From Hansfordia pulvinata (taxonomy: Eukaryota; Ascomycota; Sordariomycetes; Xylariales), in contig BJKQ01000020.1 of the NCBI GenBank assembly GCA_006538405.1, forward strand, positions 248,001 to 312,000: a stretch of DNA of 64,000 nucleotides. Direction: 5' to 3'. Under the pieces are notes generated by a model. That model made no database searches and was not told the origin of the DNA. It worked only from the letters and a program-made list of their open reading frames with translations. The position numbers were made by a program, and so were the translations under genes. Positions within the stretch are counted from its first letter, which is position 1; every line of letters begins with the position of its first letter. Shown here in pieces: positions 48,357 through 63,237 of the stretch.

Positions 48357-50079
48357 CTAGCCCTTGTAGGGCTTGGGGCCAATCATCAGCTCCGGCTTGA
48401 CCAGCTCGTCAAACTCCTCCGACGACAGCGCCTTGAGCTCCATGGCGCTCTCCTTGAGGGTCAGGCCCTTCTTGTGCGCGTTCTTGGCAACCTTGGACGC
48501 CATGTCGTAGCCGATCTTGGGGTTCAGGCACGTCACCAGCATGAGCCTGTTTCTGTTAGTCGGCATATTCGAAGACTTCCCTCAAGTCACTCCTCAGGGG
48601 GTATACGTACGATTCCTTCATGATGCTGGCAATCTTCTCCTCGTTGGCCTGCAGGCCATCCACCAGGTTGCGCTGGAAAGATCCCATACCGTCCGCTAGC
48701 AGGCGGGAGCTGTGCAGCAGGTTGCGGATGACCAGGGGCTTGTACACGTTGAGCTCAAACTGGCCGTTCATGCCACCGATCGTGGTGGCCACGTGGTTGC
48801 CCATGACCTGCGCACACAGCATGGTCAGAGCCTCACACTGCGTGGGGTTGACCTTGCCGGGCATGATGCTGGAACCGGGCTCGTTCTCGGGCAGAATCAG
48901 CTCGCCGAGACCGCAGCGGGGGCCGGATCCCAGGTAGCGAATGTCCTGGGCAATCTTGGACAGCGACGCAGCCAGGGTGTTGAGAGATCCGTGAGCCTGG
49001 ACAATGGCGTCGTGGGCAGCCAGGGCCTCGAACTTGTTGGGCGCCGTCTTGAACTCGGTGCCGGTCATCTTGGTGACCTCCTCGGCAATGGCCTCGGCAA
49101 AACCCTCAAAGGTGTTGATACCGGTGCCGACGGCGGTACCACCCTGGGCAAGCAGGCGCAGGTCGGGCAGGGAGCTCTCGACGCGCTTGATGCCGAAGTC
49201 GAGCTGGGCGACGTAGCCAGAGAACTCCTGGGCCAGAGTCAGGGGTGTGGCGTCCTGCAAATGGGTGCGGCCGATCTTGATGATGTTCTTCGCGTGGAAG
49301 TCGTCGACCTTGGCCTGAAGGGCGTCGCGCAGGCTGCGGATAGCGGGCAGCAGCTCGCCTTCGAGCTCGAGGACGGCAGCAATGTGCATGGCGGTGGGGA
49401 AGGTGTCGTTGGACGAGGCGGAGCGGTTGACGTGGTCGTTGGGGTGGACGGGGCTCTTGGAGCCCATCTTGCCGCCAAGAATCTCAATGGCGCGGTTGGA
49501 GATGACCTCGTTAGCGTTCATGTTGGTCTGGGTGCCAGAGCCGGTCTGCCAGACGACGAGAGGGAAGTGGTCGATGAGCTTGAGGTCGGCAACCTCGGCG
49601 GCGGCCTGCTGGATGGCCTTGCCGATGGCGGGGTCGAGACCGTAGCGCATGTTGACGGTGGCGGCGGCGCCCTTGAGTATACCAAAGGCGCGCACGACGG
49701 GCGGGGGCATGCGGTCGGCGGGCTGGTTGATGCGGAAGTTCTCGAGGGAGCGCTCCGTCTGGGCGCCCCAGTACTTGTCGCCGGGGACGTGGACCTCGCC
49801 AAAGGCGTCCGTCTCGGCGCGGGTGCCGACGGAGGACGACATTCTGAGGGCGGTGTGGTGGAAAGATCGGGCGGCTGTAGGGGCGGCGAGGCGGTTCAGG
49901 GCGGTCTTGGCCGAGGGGCGGGCAGAAGAGGAGAAGGCATTGGTGGCGGACGAGGACGAGGCCGCGGGGGCGGTGATGGCGGTCCTCAAGTAGGCGGCGT
50001 TGGCCAGCCTCGGAGAAGCCACCGCCCTCGGCACGGCGCGCGAGGCGGCGGCGGCAGGAGCGACCGATCGGAGAAGCAT
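48357..50079 (-). CDS. FUM1: Fumarate hydratase, class II
   Basis: Hydrates fumarate to malate in the citric acid cycle. Two exons, 48611-50079 and 48357-48546, encode 552 residues. The first 79 are an Ala/Arg/Ser-rich mitochondrial presequence ending [10 protein letters not shown]; Met80 starts the mature-like sequence, so a second product beginning there could serve the cytosol, as dual-located fumarases do. Motifs: [43 protein letters not shown] and the class II signature [15 protein letters not shown]. The C-terminal exon adds the conserved [10 protein letters not shown] and [14 protein letters not shown] 50079 is the first in-frame ATG. The intron of 64 nt (GTACGT...ACAG) is in phase. 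Confidence 0.96.
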
Positions 50080-51710
50080 GATGGCGGGTTGCGTCAATCT
50101 GGGACGGGCAGGTGCTGCGACTGGCGGGAGGGCGAGGTCCACGGGTACCTGTGTCCAGGGGTCGGGTCGGGTGACTGCCTAAGGGGAGAAGGAGGGGGAA
50201 GGTCGAGTTAGTGACGCGCCTTCCGGGTGGTGTAGCTGTGTTGGGTTGGGGAAGGTCCAGCTGGTGTTGCTCGTGGTGGTGCATCCCGAGCCTGCCACTT
50301 TTTTCTTCCGCCGGCGGTACCTGCCCAGGCGCAGTACACCGCTGCTGACACTAAGTACCGCCATCCCGGAACTTATTACCTCACCAACTCTCCCGACCCG
50401 GCCGGCTTTCCTGAATCCAATTGTTCTTGCGGGCCTCCGCGACCACGACAATTCTCGCCGCTTTTGCTCTCTTCTCCTTCCACGCGCCGCCATTCGGTCT
50501 GGGTCCGGGGAGGCCCATTCCCCGGTATAGTTTGGGGGCCTGGGCAAGGCTATGAGCAGAACAATTGAAACAAACTTACCTTTCACTACTGCTGAAGTCG
50601 GCGTGCGCGGTCTTCGTGCCGACGCGGTCTCGGGTGCACACGGAGAGGGTTGTGGAGGATTGGACAGTGGTGGGAGAACCGGGCAGCTTTATCGAGCTCC
50701 CGAGAAGCAGAAGAACCGATACAGCCAAGCGTGACCTGCCTATTATTAGCTGCCGATTGCCCGCGTCTTTTTCTCTCCCATAGGTTCGCGCCTCAATATT
50801 CTGCCGTCCGACCCCTGGCGGGCAGAGTAAAGGCTCCATCTTGGCCTGCGATCCATTCCGATCGCCGCCAAGCCAACCCGACTTCTCCCGCCCTCGCTCC
50901 CTGGCCGTCTTGGGCCGCCCAAGCTTACAGTGCTGCAGATTGACTTGCAGCCGTCCGGATCATGATTTATGAGGTGCTTACTGCGGACCCATGAATTTGC
51001 GAATAGCTTCATGCGTCATCTCCCACGCGCCCGACCACACTACTGCTCAGCCTCTTCAACCTTTGTAGAAATGTTATTAGTTTTTTTTTGGTTCGTTTCG
51101 GGTGCTATGAACATTACGCTCCCGCTATGCGCAAACCAGCAGTAGGCCAACCTACACGGATCTGTCAATCCGAGCCAAGCAACGTCGATCAAGCCACTGC
51201 TGCCCCATCTACTCTAATATCTCCTTGTACCGTTTTTCATCCTCGGAACCTCCCATTCATGATCCACCACCGCAATTCTCGGTCTTCGCATCGTCATCCA
51301 ACAATCTGCCTTATTTGTTAATGACCTGACATCGCTCAACCTTCCGGACACAACGCCCTCGCAATAACCCAGAAACACAGGTGCCGCCCGTTCATTCCAT
51401 CGTCCCCATCCAACATGCTTCCTGATCAGAGTTAGACGTGGAATTGCCCAATGCCTCGAGCCTCCCCAACAAAGACAGGTAACGTCGTCTCTGGTAACCG
51501 ACTTGCTGACCGTGACAGGTCAATGCCAACCTCCACAACACGGCATGGCAATGGACGAATCCAACAAATTGGTATCATTCGAATACAGCACACCAAAACA
51601 TCAGCCCCCCTCTTTTTCGTCTCTTATGGGGTGCAACACGATCGGGGCGACCTCGCTCATGTTGGTATCAGCTTGTGGAATACAGCTGTTGAACAAGCGG
51701 TCGAGCTCGC
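50080..51710. other. Intergenic region, 1.6 kb
   Basis: Upstream DNA of fumarase, CT- and CG-rich near the start, becoming AT-richer towards the 3' end of the HSL1 gene. A T9 run lies near 51079. A 5'UTR intron is possible but not demonstrable. No gene is seen. Confidence 0.5.
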
Positions 51711-54700
51711 TCACGAATTGAGCGTCTTGATCATCATCTTGGCCTTCCGCTTGTCCGCCACTAGCAGATTGCGTACGTCAAAAACGGCGTTCATCGTGTC
51801 CACGACACTATGGAAGCTGCTCGCCGCGCCGTGCTCTTGAGTGAATCGCACGATACTCAGCTGGTTGCGTTTGCCGTGCTCTATCACTGTCATAACCTCG
51901 GCTGCAAAAGAGACCGCCTTCATGTTGAGATCTGTGCAGCGCTGTCAGTCAGTTCGCTCCAGAGCCGGATTGTGGCGCCTCTAACTTACGGTTCTGGGCC
52001 CGATCCGCGCAAACACTAGGTTGCGCTCCTTGTCCACCTGGACATCTCGAATGCCGTATTTGCGCCATTCTCGAAGCAGAATTGCAATCTCCTGCCGCGC
52101 CCGCCTTCGTGACATGGAGAAGCATAGATACCTGGTCGCAGGCTTGACACGGAACAACCTGGCCAGCCAGTTCTGCTGCGGCTCGATGGTGCGCGGCGCC
52201 TTGGTCTCAAGCGTCTTCTCCTTTTGTCTCGGTCGCTCAGGGGAGTTGAACATGCGGGCCAGCTCCGCACTAGGCGATGAGGTAACCTCAGGCTCTGCAT
52301 CATTGTCAGTGACTGGCCCTTGCATCTTTGCATGGTGTGGCTGATCTCTTACCCGCAAGCGACATCTGAGCTTCAGGCCCTTTCTGCTTCGATTGGCGCC
52401 AGAATGCAAGGGAAAAGCTCTTCTTCTTGGTAGGTTCCTTCGTGTGGCCGTCGGAAGAACCTGCTTCGGCTACTGTTGCTTCTTCTGTCGTGACAGTGGT
52501 CGAAGCGCCCTCTTCTTTGCTTCCTGGCCCACGTTTAAACCAGGATGGCTTCTTCCGAATCGTCACACCCGAGCTTCCCTCAGAATGTATCGATGGTTCG
52601 GCTGCCGGCCCTTTCTCTTCGCCTCGTCTGTACTGCCGACGCAGATCGGCTTCTTTCTGGGCGCCGTGTGACGATCTGATCCCTCTCGGGGTATGTTGGG
52701 CCCCCGGGTGGCTTTCGACATGTTTTTTGTGGCGGCGGCTGATGGGGACTCGACCATGCGAATCGTCTTCTCGTTTTTTCGAAGATGCCTCAAAGGCTTA
52801 TAGTCCATATCAAAGTCCAGCCGCGGCGTCGAGGAGTCGGTTGGTGCCGACACCGTTCTTGGCTTGTCGTGGTCCGCTGCTGGCTCGTCCTTGGGCGCTT
52901 CATTGATCGACGGCAAAGGGTAAACATCCTTGCCCCCTTGCGTGTTGAATTGAGAATAGATCGGCGCCGATACAGTGCGCCGCTCGGTGTCATGAGTAGG
53001 GGCCAATGTATCTGAGGAGATGCCCTTGGTGGGGGCTGCGGCTTGCTTGGTCGCAACTCGGAGCGCCTTTGTCCTCTCCTGGGCCAGAAGTATCTCTTGA
53101 AGCTCTGACTCGGTGGGCTCGGGTGCGGGCGGCAGAGGTCGATTTTCTAGGTGAACAAAACCCGACCGCTTGTCGCGATTGCTCTGGGGGACTGGTGTTG
53201 GCGTCCCAACCGAAACCGACCACATGGAGGATTCAGCAGTCGCTGTATCTCCAGGAGTGCCGCCATGCTGTGATGAGGATAGCAGCGAGCTGCTGAAAGC
53301 ATCGTCGCAATCTTTGGCAATGCTGTGGCTGAGGTAACTCAGCTCTTCGGTCCAAAAGGGGGCTTCTTTTTGTGAATCGAGGCCATTGGCGCTGTTGCTG
53401 GAGTTCTGCTCTTTTGACAGTGGTGAGACCACTCTCCCATTGCAAGGGCTCGTCATAGATGCGCGAGGGCGGTCACTCGTCACGTCATCTCGAGAGGCAT
53501 TTGCCGAAGCGCTGTAGTTGCTCCCTGCCTTGGGCTCGAATGAACGGTTACGAGCGTGGGAGAAGTCGACGCCTCTCTTGGTGCGCGATGCGGGTCGCCT
53601 GTATGGCCCCTCGCCGCTTCGAATTGAGCTCAGAGATCTGCGCTGTGTCGCATTTGATGCAGTAACGCGGATAGCGCGAGGACGACGCGACGGAGTCGAG
53701 CTGGTCTTCAAGGAGCTGTTTCGCTTGCTTCCGCCGCGTGTTGATTCTCGGGCGGAACTCCTGTTTCTATGAACAACAATGTGTGCGTGACTGGCAGCAT
53801 CGTTGTTGAAGTTGATGGATGCCTTGTAGGGGTCATAGCTCTGCACGGTGGCGCCCTCTTCCGAAACCGCGTCCGGTGCCTCGTCCGACGCATCCGTGGC
53901 CACGGTGGAGATCACGGTGAATTTTGATGGCGTGCGTCCACTTAGAGGCGGGAACTGGAGCGTCGTGTACTTCTTTTTCCAGTTTGCTGGACGAAGGTGG
54001 TGGAAGTCGCTGGCTGAGTGGGTCAACTGATTGTCGTAATTCTCCAAAAGGCGCTCCCGGTAGTTGAAGAGAAGCCAGTAGAAGAGCTTCTGGTCATTTG
54101 GCCTGCGACCGGGTCAGTACAACTTGTAGTTCGGTGGCGAGTGACAGAGAACAGGTACGCACTCGGGGCTTGTTAGCTTCTCGGCCAAACCTGGCTCAGA
54201 GAAGGTATGCCACATCGACTTGAGGTGTCTCAAAGTCTGTAGATCCAGCTCTTCGGGAGTGACAGAATTGTACTGCGCATTCTTTCGCACCTCCGGGGGT
54301 TGACCTCCATTTTGGTTGAGTGCGTCAAACTGGTCGTATTTCATGGCGAGGGGATGCTTCCACATTCTCCGAATGGAGATCCGCTGGTCGGGATCGACGG
54401 TGATCATTTTGCGAATCATGTCTCGCGCGTTGCTGCTCAGCCAATGGGGTTCATCGTAAACGCCGTTCTTGGCCATGGACATGAGACGGATGTGATCAGG
54501 GTCGTCAAAGGGCAGTCGACACGTAATCATGGCATACAGGATGATGCCCATGCTCCAAACGTCGACCTTGTCACCTCGGTATCTGCCTCGTCCCACGAGC
54601 TCAGGGGCTGCATAATGGGGGCTGCCGCATGCTGTCTGTAGCATGTGGCTTGGGCTCTGTTGAATGGCAGCCATTCCGAAGTCGGCCACCTTGATCTGGC

Positions 54701-55561
54701 CATCGTCCTTGATGAGTATGTTCTCAGGCTTCAAGTCTCGGTGACAGATGTTGAAAGAGTGGCAGTACTCAACAGCACTCATGATTTGTCGGAAATAATA
54801 CATGGCCTCCATCTCAGGCAACGGACCTCGCTGGTTGATGAACTCAAACAGATCGCCTCGCTCCACGTATTCGAGGACGAGATAGCTTTTTGACATCAGC
54901 AGTCATCAGAAGACCCATCGGCCGGAATTGACTCACATTTCAGCTCGATTCTCCCAGATGTCATAAAGCCTTACAATATTCGGATGCTCGATCAGCTTGA
55001 GGATCGCCACCTCGCGCTCAATGGAGAATGGCATCTGGTTGTCGGTCTTGTTCTCGCCGCGCTTCCGATCCCACTTGTCCAGCTCAGCAATGCTTCCGGC
55101 TTGCGTCATGTGGCAGGCGTTCTTCGAAATGATCTTGACAGCGACGGGCTGCTGGGTGACCCGGTGGCGGGCTAATCTGACGCGCCCCGCGGCGCCTTTT
55201 CCCAGCGTCTTGCCTAGATGCCATGGTCCAATGTGAGTCTTCCGCTTGCTACTAGAAGCACTAGAAGTGGATATGTGCGAGTGACGTTTGTCCTCGTCAA
55301 TGTCGTGGTCGAGCAGCGAGGCGTCACGGGAGTCGACATAAACATTAGGATGGTCCGAGGACCTGCCACTAGCGACGGAGCCATTCGGAGTCGGCCGATG
55401 AACACGAACAGCTGGTGGATGGGCTCTGAGAGGGTTGAAATCAAGCTTGTCGGACTGAGGGCGGGGTTGTTTCTTCTGCGCAGCCGTGTTGAGGACGCTG
55501 CCGCTAGCGTCCTGGAGGGGCGCTCTTGTGGACTTGGCGGCAACGGCTTTGCGGGGGCCAT
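51711..55561 (-). CDS. HSL1: HSL1/GIN4/CDR2-type protein kinase with KA1-like C-terminus
   Basis: Serine/threonine kinase that couples septin organisation at the cortex to mitotic entry by restraining Wee1. Five exons: 54937-55561, 54163-54885, 52353-54102, 51990-52294 and 51711-51931. The kinase domain covers about residues 112-380: GKGAAGRV glycine loop, Lys143 in VAVKII, catalytic HRDLKPEN (257-264), DFG 277-279 and GSPHYAAPE. A long disordered Ser/Arg/Lys-rich middle follows, and a basic membrane-binding-type end (RVKPATRYLCFSMSRRR, TVIEHGKRNQLSIVRF) resembles the KA1 domain. Three single-base gaps break the frame: the G5 run at 55553-55557, the GGGCCCCC tract at 52698-52705, and GGGCCC at 51996-52001. 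Adding one base at each puts every exon in phase and gives exactly 1,208 residues. It diverges from SMC5. Confidence 0.9.
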
Positions 55562-57867
55562 GACGACGAGATGGACAGAGTCAAGAAAACATTGCTATGC
55601 GAAGCAGTCAAATGTATGGGTGGAGAGACACAACAGCTATGAGAGCTGGCGGAGAGATGCCGGCAAGCTGGTGAAGCGGGCAGCCGTGAGATGTGGCCTG
55701 CGGCGGTGAGTCTGACCGGTGAGAGTGAGGGTGCGAAACGAGCGTACGTCTCGGGGCCGAGAAGCGCGGGACAGGAAAGAAAGGCCAAAGCGGGTGAAGG
55801 GTGTCTGGGCGGACCGATGAGCCGAGCCTGATGTAGGTGAAGCTGGCGAGGGCTGGCTTGAGGCGGGGGACAAGGCCGGAAGGGGTGTTGGAGCAAGCAG
55901 AGCTGTCTTGCACAGAACGTGACGAAGACCTGAGGGGGGAGAGAAGTAGAATTGCAAATAAGGTAGAGTAAAGAGCAGACAAGGGGTGCGCGGAGGTTTA
56001 GGGAGGGATGGCGATGGGAGGTTCGGAGGGCGCAGCGGACGAGGCGTCGAGCGGGTGGTGGTGCACTTATGTTTGTGTAAGCCTGGAATGTGAGGGCTCA
56101 AAGCCGGACATCAACATGTGAGACGACGCGCTTCGGGCTGGGCAATGGCATTTGCTGGCAGACGCGCCCCCGACACGCAAGTCGCAAGCCCAGTCAGGCC
56201 AGCACCAAGGGATAGAAGCGGGAAGCGAGTGTTGTTGCCGTGGGCGGCCGTCCGTGGCCGTACCCAGGCCGTTGCTCCGTTCACCAGACGTTCCATTTAT
56301 ACCTGCGGCCCGGCGCACCAATTCATTGAAGTCTATGAGTCGGCACGAGGCAAGCACGTTCGGTGCAGCACACGTCCTGCACAACGTTGCCCGGTACCTA
56401 CTTCTGACTGGACAACCGCCGCGGCAGCAAGTACAGCTACAAAACATGCACGATGCACCAAACAGACTCGCGCCGGGAAAGCGCAGGCGAAGACGACTGT
56501 GTTGCCCGGGCTGCGATTTGTTTACAGCAATGCCATTCGGTTTGCTCTTGCCGCACCTAATGCCCGCTCTGGTTGTCAACCCAGGTCTATGGTAGACTGC
56601 ACGGCTCGAAGCCGAGGGTCAGCTTTGCCTCTGAAGCGCTGGCTCATGTTGCTTGCCCGCCGCAAGCCACGCCATTGTCGACACAAACGCAGTTACCCTC
56701 AGAGACATGGTGCGAGAACGAGGCTCTCGGGGCTGTTCCGCCCAGGAGCTGCGACATGGGTGGGTTCTTCATTGCGCCCTGTCTGAGCTATGCCAATAGA
56801 TAAAATCAAGTGCGCAGTTCGAACAATCTGTGACGTACATGAACGGTCCCCAGAACAATCGATCTACAAATAGTTCTCGGCCTGCCGCCCGCGCTCTGCG
56901 GTGACGTGCAGATTGTAGGCTACCTGCACACCACATGCAGTTCAACAAGTCCGCAAGTTAAACAAACACCATCAGTCGAGAATGGCAGGTGGAGCCGCAA
57001 CCCCAGGCTTTCGGGCCCAGTGGCCGACACAGGGGCCACTACCAGGGACCAGCCTCGTCAGCCCTGCCATATCCATTCCATGCCGGCCGGGCAAAGGTTC
57101 CCCAGCCTGAAAAAGCCTGCCTGAAGTCAGGACGGGGAGATTGCAAGGGCACATGAACCCGACTCGCCGCGCCGGCTGCTCTCTTTTATTACATTGGCCA
57201 ATCTGCATCCAGACTCGCGCAAGTGTGCTTTCACACACGGGTCCGGGACAAGTTGAAAGAAGACGCGTCTCAACATTGAGGTAACGGATTTCCATCTACG
57301 ACGGGAGGACGCGACTGGAGGCATTGGCTGTAACAAAGCGTGCGATCGGCTACACCCAATTGGCGCAAGCGTAGCTGCTATCAATTGGAAGTGCCTTCCA
57401 TCTCCATCAGGTGCCTGCGCTGCGGAGTACGGAGTGCGGAGTACGAGTACCTTACGCAGTAAAAAACGGGACGTAGACCGCGTGCACGCGCGCCCGCACA
57501 AAGTCGCGCCGTGATCAATTAATCGCCCCGGCCGACAGTGGGCTGGAGTGATTCGCCTCGACTAGCGCGTCCACCATTCCACAGCACCGGGCCCCGACGC
57601 GTCGTCGCTGGCATGGTCTCCTTCCTCGCCACTCTCGCGTCTCCCTGCACTTAACCACCTTCATTGCAACCCCCACTACGCCCTCCCTCGCGACATCACA
57701 TCCACCCTTGCAATCTACCATCTCTGCACGCGCCCTCCTCTGCCGCTTCGTGCTGCCATGCTGTGACCATCCGGCTTGCCCACAAGTCTCAGTCTCAATC
57801 TCCCCCCGTCACTGTCGCCCCCGCCGTCTCTCCTCGACCGCCCCCCCCCCGCCCATGCCGCCTGACC
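55562..57867. other. Divergent region between HSL1 and SMC5
   Basis: Shared upstream DNA of two divergent genes, 2.3 kb. The left part is CT/GA-rich leader sequence, the right part CT/CA-rich with a C10 run just before the SMC5 ATG. One TACGAGTA lies at about 57441. No gene is supported. Confidence 0.5.
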
Positions 57868-61533
<3,666 letters not shown>

Positions 61534-63237
61534 TGTGTTCGAGCATGGAATGGTGTCGGCAGCAAGATGCTTTGATAGAGTTAGAATCAGCCCAATGTCT
61601 TTGCCTGAATAGATTTGGCCCGCCCGCCAAATACATACCTTCACGCCCATGCTTGCTTGTACCCTCGCAGGTGACTGATCACGAGTGCCGCGAGTAAATG
61701 TCGACATGGAGACGAGACGCAGGCTGCAAACAGCCAGCATTGCGGGCTTCCACGCGCACATGGTCGGCCGGCCTCTATCGGGCTAAGATGAGAACAGGGC
61801 AGCGCCGCCACCCGCGCGCTCTTCATCTCTTGTTACCAGCGAGGCTGCTCGTCGTTCGCCAGACAGGGGGCACCACCGGCCGGCCTTGGTCACCATGCAA
61901 GGCGGTGCTTTTCGGCTGGGCGGTGATCTCGACCGCTGCTGGGTGGTACGCCAGAGGGCCGCGCGTTGGAGGGCACACATGCTCGCGCGTGCGTGCGTTG
62001 CCGGTGCCTGCAAGGCTGGCTGCTGTCTGGTACCGAGCCCGCACCTGAGTCCTCGTCGGAGCCCGGGTGGGCCAGCCTGGCGGCTATGTGGAATAACCAG
62101 CGAGCATCAAGGCGTCTCCCAGAGGCGCTGCCTGGGGACCGAAGCGGCTCGTAAAAAGGGGGGCGCGGCGGCGGCTCGCTGGCCTTGGCAGCTGAAAAGT
62201 GGGAGGTGGCCGTCAGGTATGCAATGCCCCCTTTCGACGCGGAACGATCACGACACGGGGCGCGACATCCGTCATTGGGCGCCTGCTTGGTGATCAGACC
62301 TGCAGGTGCGCCTGCGGTCTGACACGGGCGGCCTGATCTTAGCCTGATCGATGCCATCGGGCGGGGGTCCTATGGGCCTCACGTGGAGCCTTGTCGCCGT
62401 CCTGGGTCTCTCTGCTGTCGAGGTTCTCGGCAAGGCGTCTTGTCGAGTTTTCTCTCTCATCATAGCCGTGGCAGAGGGAAGACGAATAGCAAGGGCCGGT
62501 ATTATCACATCTGGATCTTGACGTTCCGTGGATGACAGTTGAGCTCAGGACCGCAACTCTGCTAATGGGGCAGATCGCGACCCAACGAGGCTGCCGCCGA
62601 GGCACTCAGACTACTCGTACGTGGCCGACATAGGGCGGAGCCGCAGCACAGCCGGGCTCTCGATCCAATGTCTTGCGAGTATGCCAGGTACCTATTCAGC
62701 CTCTGAAGAGCCCGCGCGCCGCGGGACGCGACTACCTTAGGTACGCAACGGGTTTGAGACCGCCAGGGGACGGCGAGGCAAAGCCCATCCTTGCGGGCGC
62801 ACGGTGAAATGGCCTTGCAGCCCACTCAAGAAGTCATTTGTCAGTGAAGGATAGGCTCTTGTTACTGCAAGGTTTCACTTCGACGATGTAAAATATTGGA
62901 CCAGAAAGCCTTGCCTGTGGCGTGTGCCGACCATTGCAAGCGGGCACCAAATGGCACTGAGGATGCGGCTGGTGTGGCGGCGTCGTGCATGATGTGTCGG
63001 GGCCCAGGAAGTAGCCGAGTCTCGACAAATGAGACCAGACACAGCCTTCCAGCTAGATGGTTATGAGAAAGAGGGCCGCCGCCTGGCTGCAGAGTCCTGG
63101 AATCTCCCTGTGTCCTTCCCGACATTTGCAGTTCGTCTCCTGCCACTTTCTCCCATAACACCCCCTTCTGAGTTTGCCATCTGCTTGGTGATCCCTCTCT
63201 ATTCGAAACCCAGATTCCACACATCATTTTACTCATC
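61534..63237. other. Intergenic region, 1.7 kb
   Basis: 3' flank of SMC5, then GC-rich sequence with mutually overlapping open frames and no domain, then the promoter side of the edge gene. One TACTCGTA lies near 62616. No gene is supported. Confidence 0.5.

Noticed and set aside
48712..50211. 499-codon plus-strand frame
   Set aside because: Antisense shadow of fumarase; Gly/Val-rich composition is what the complement of that gene produces.
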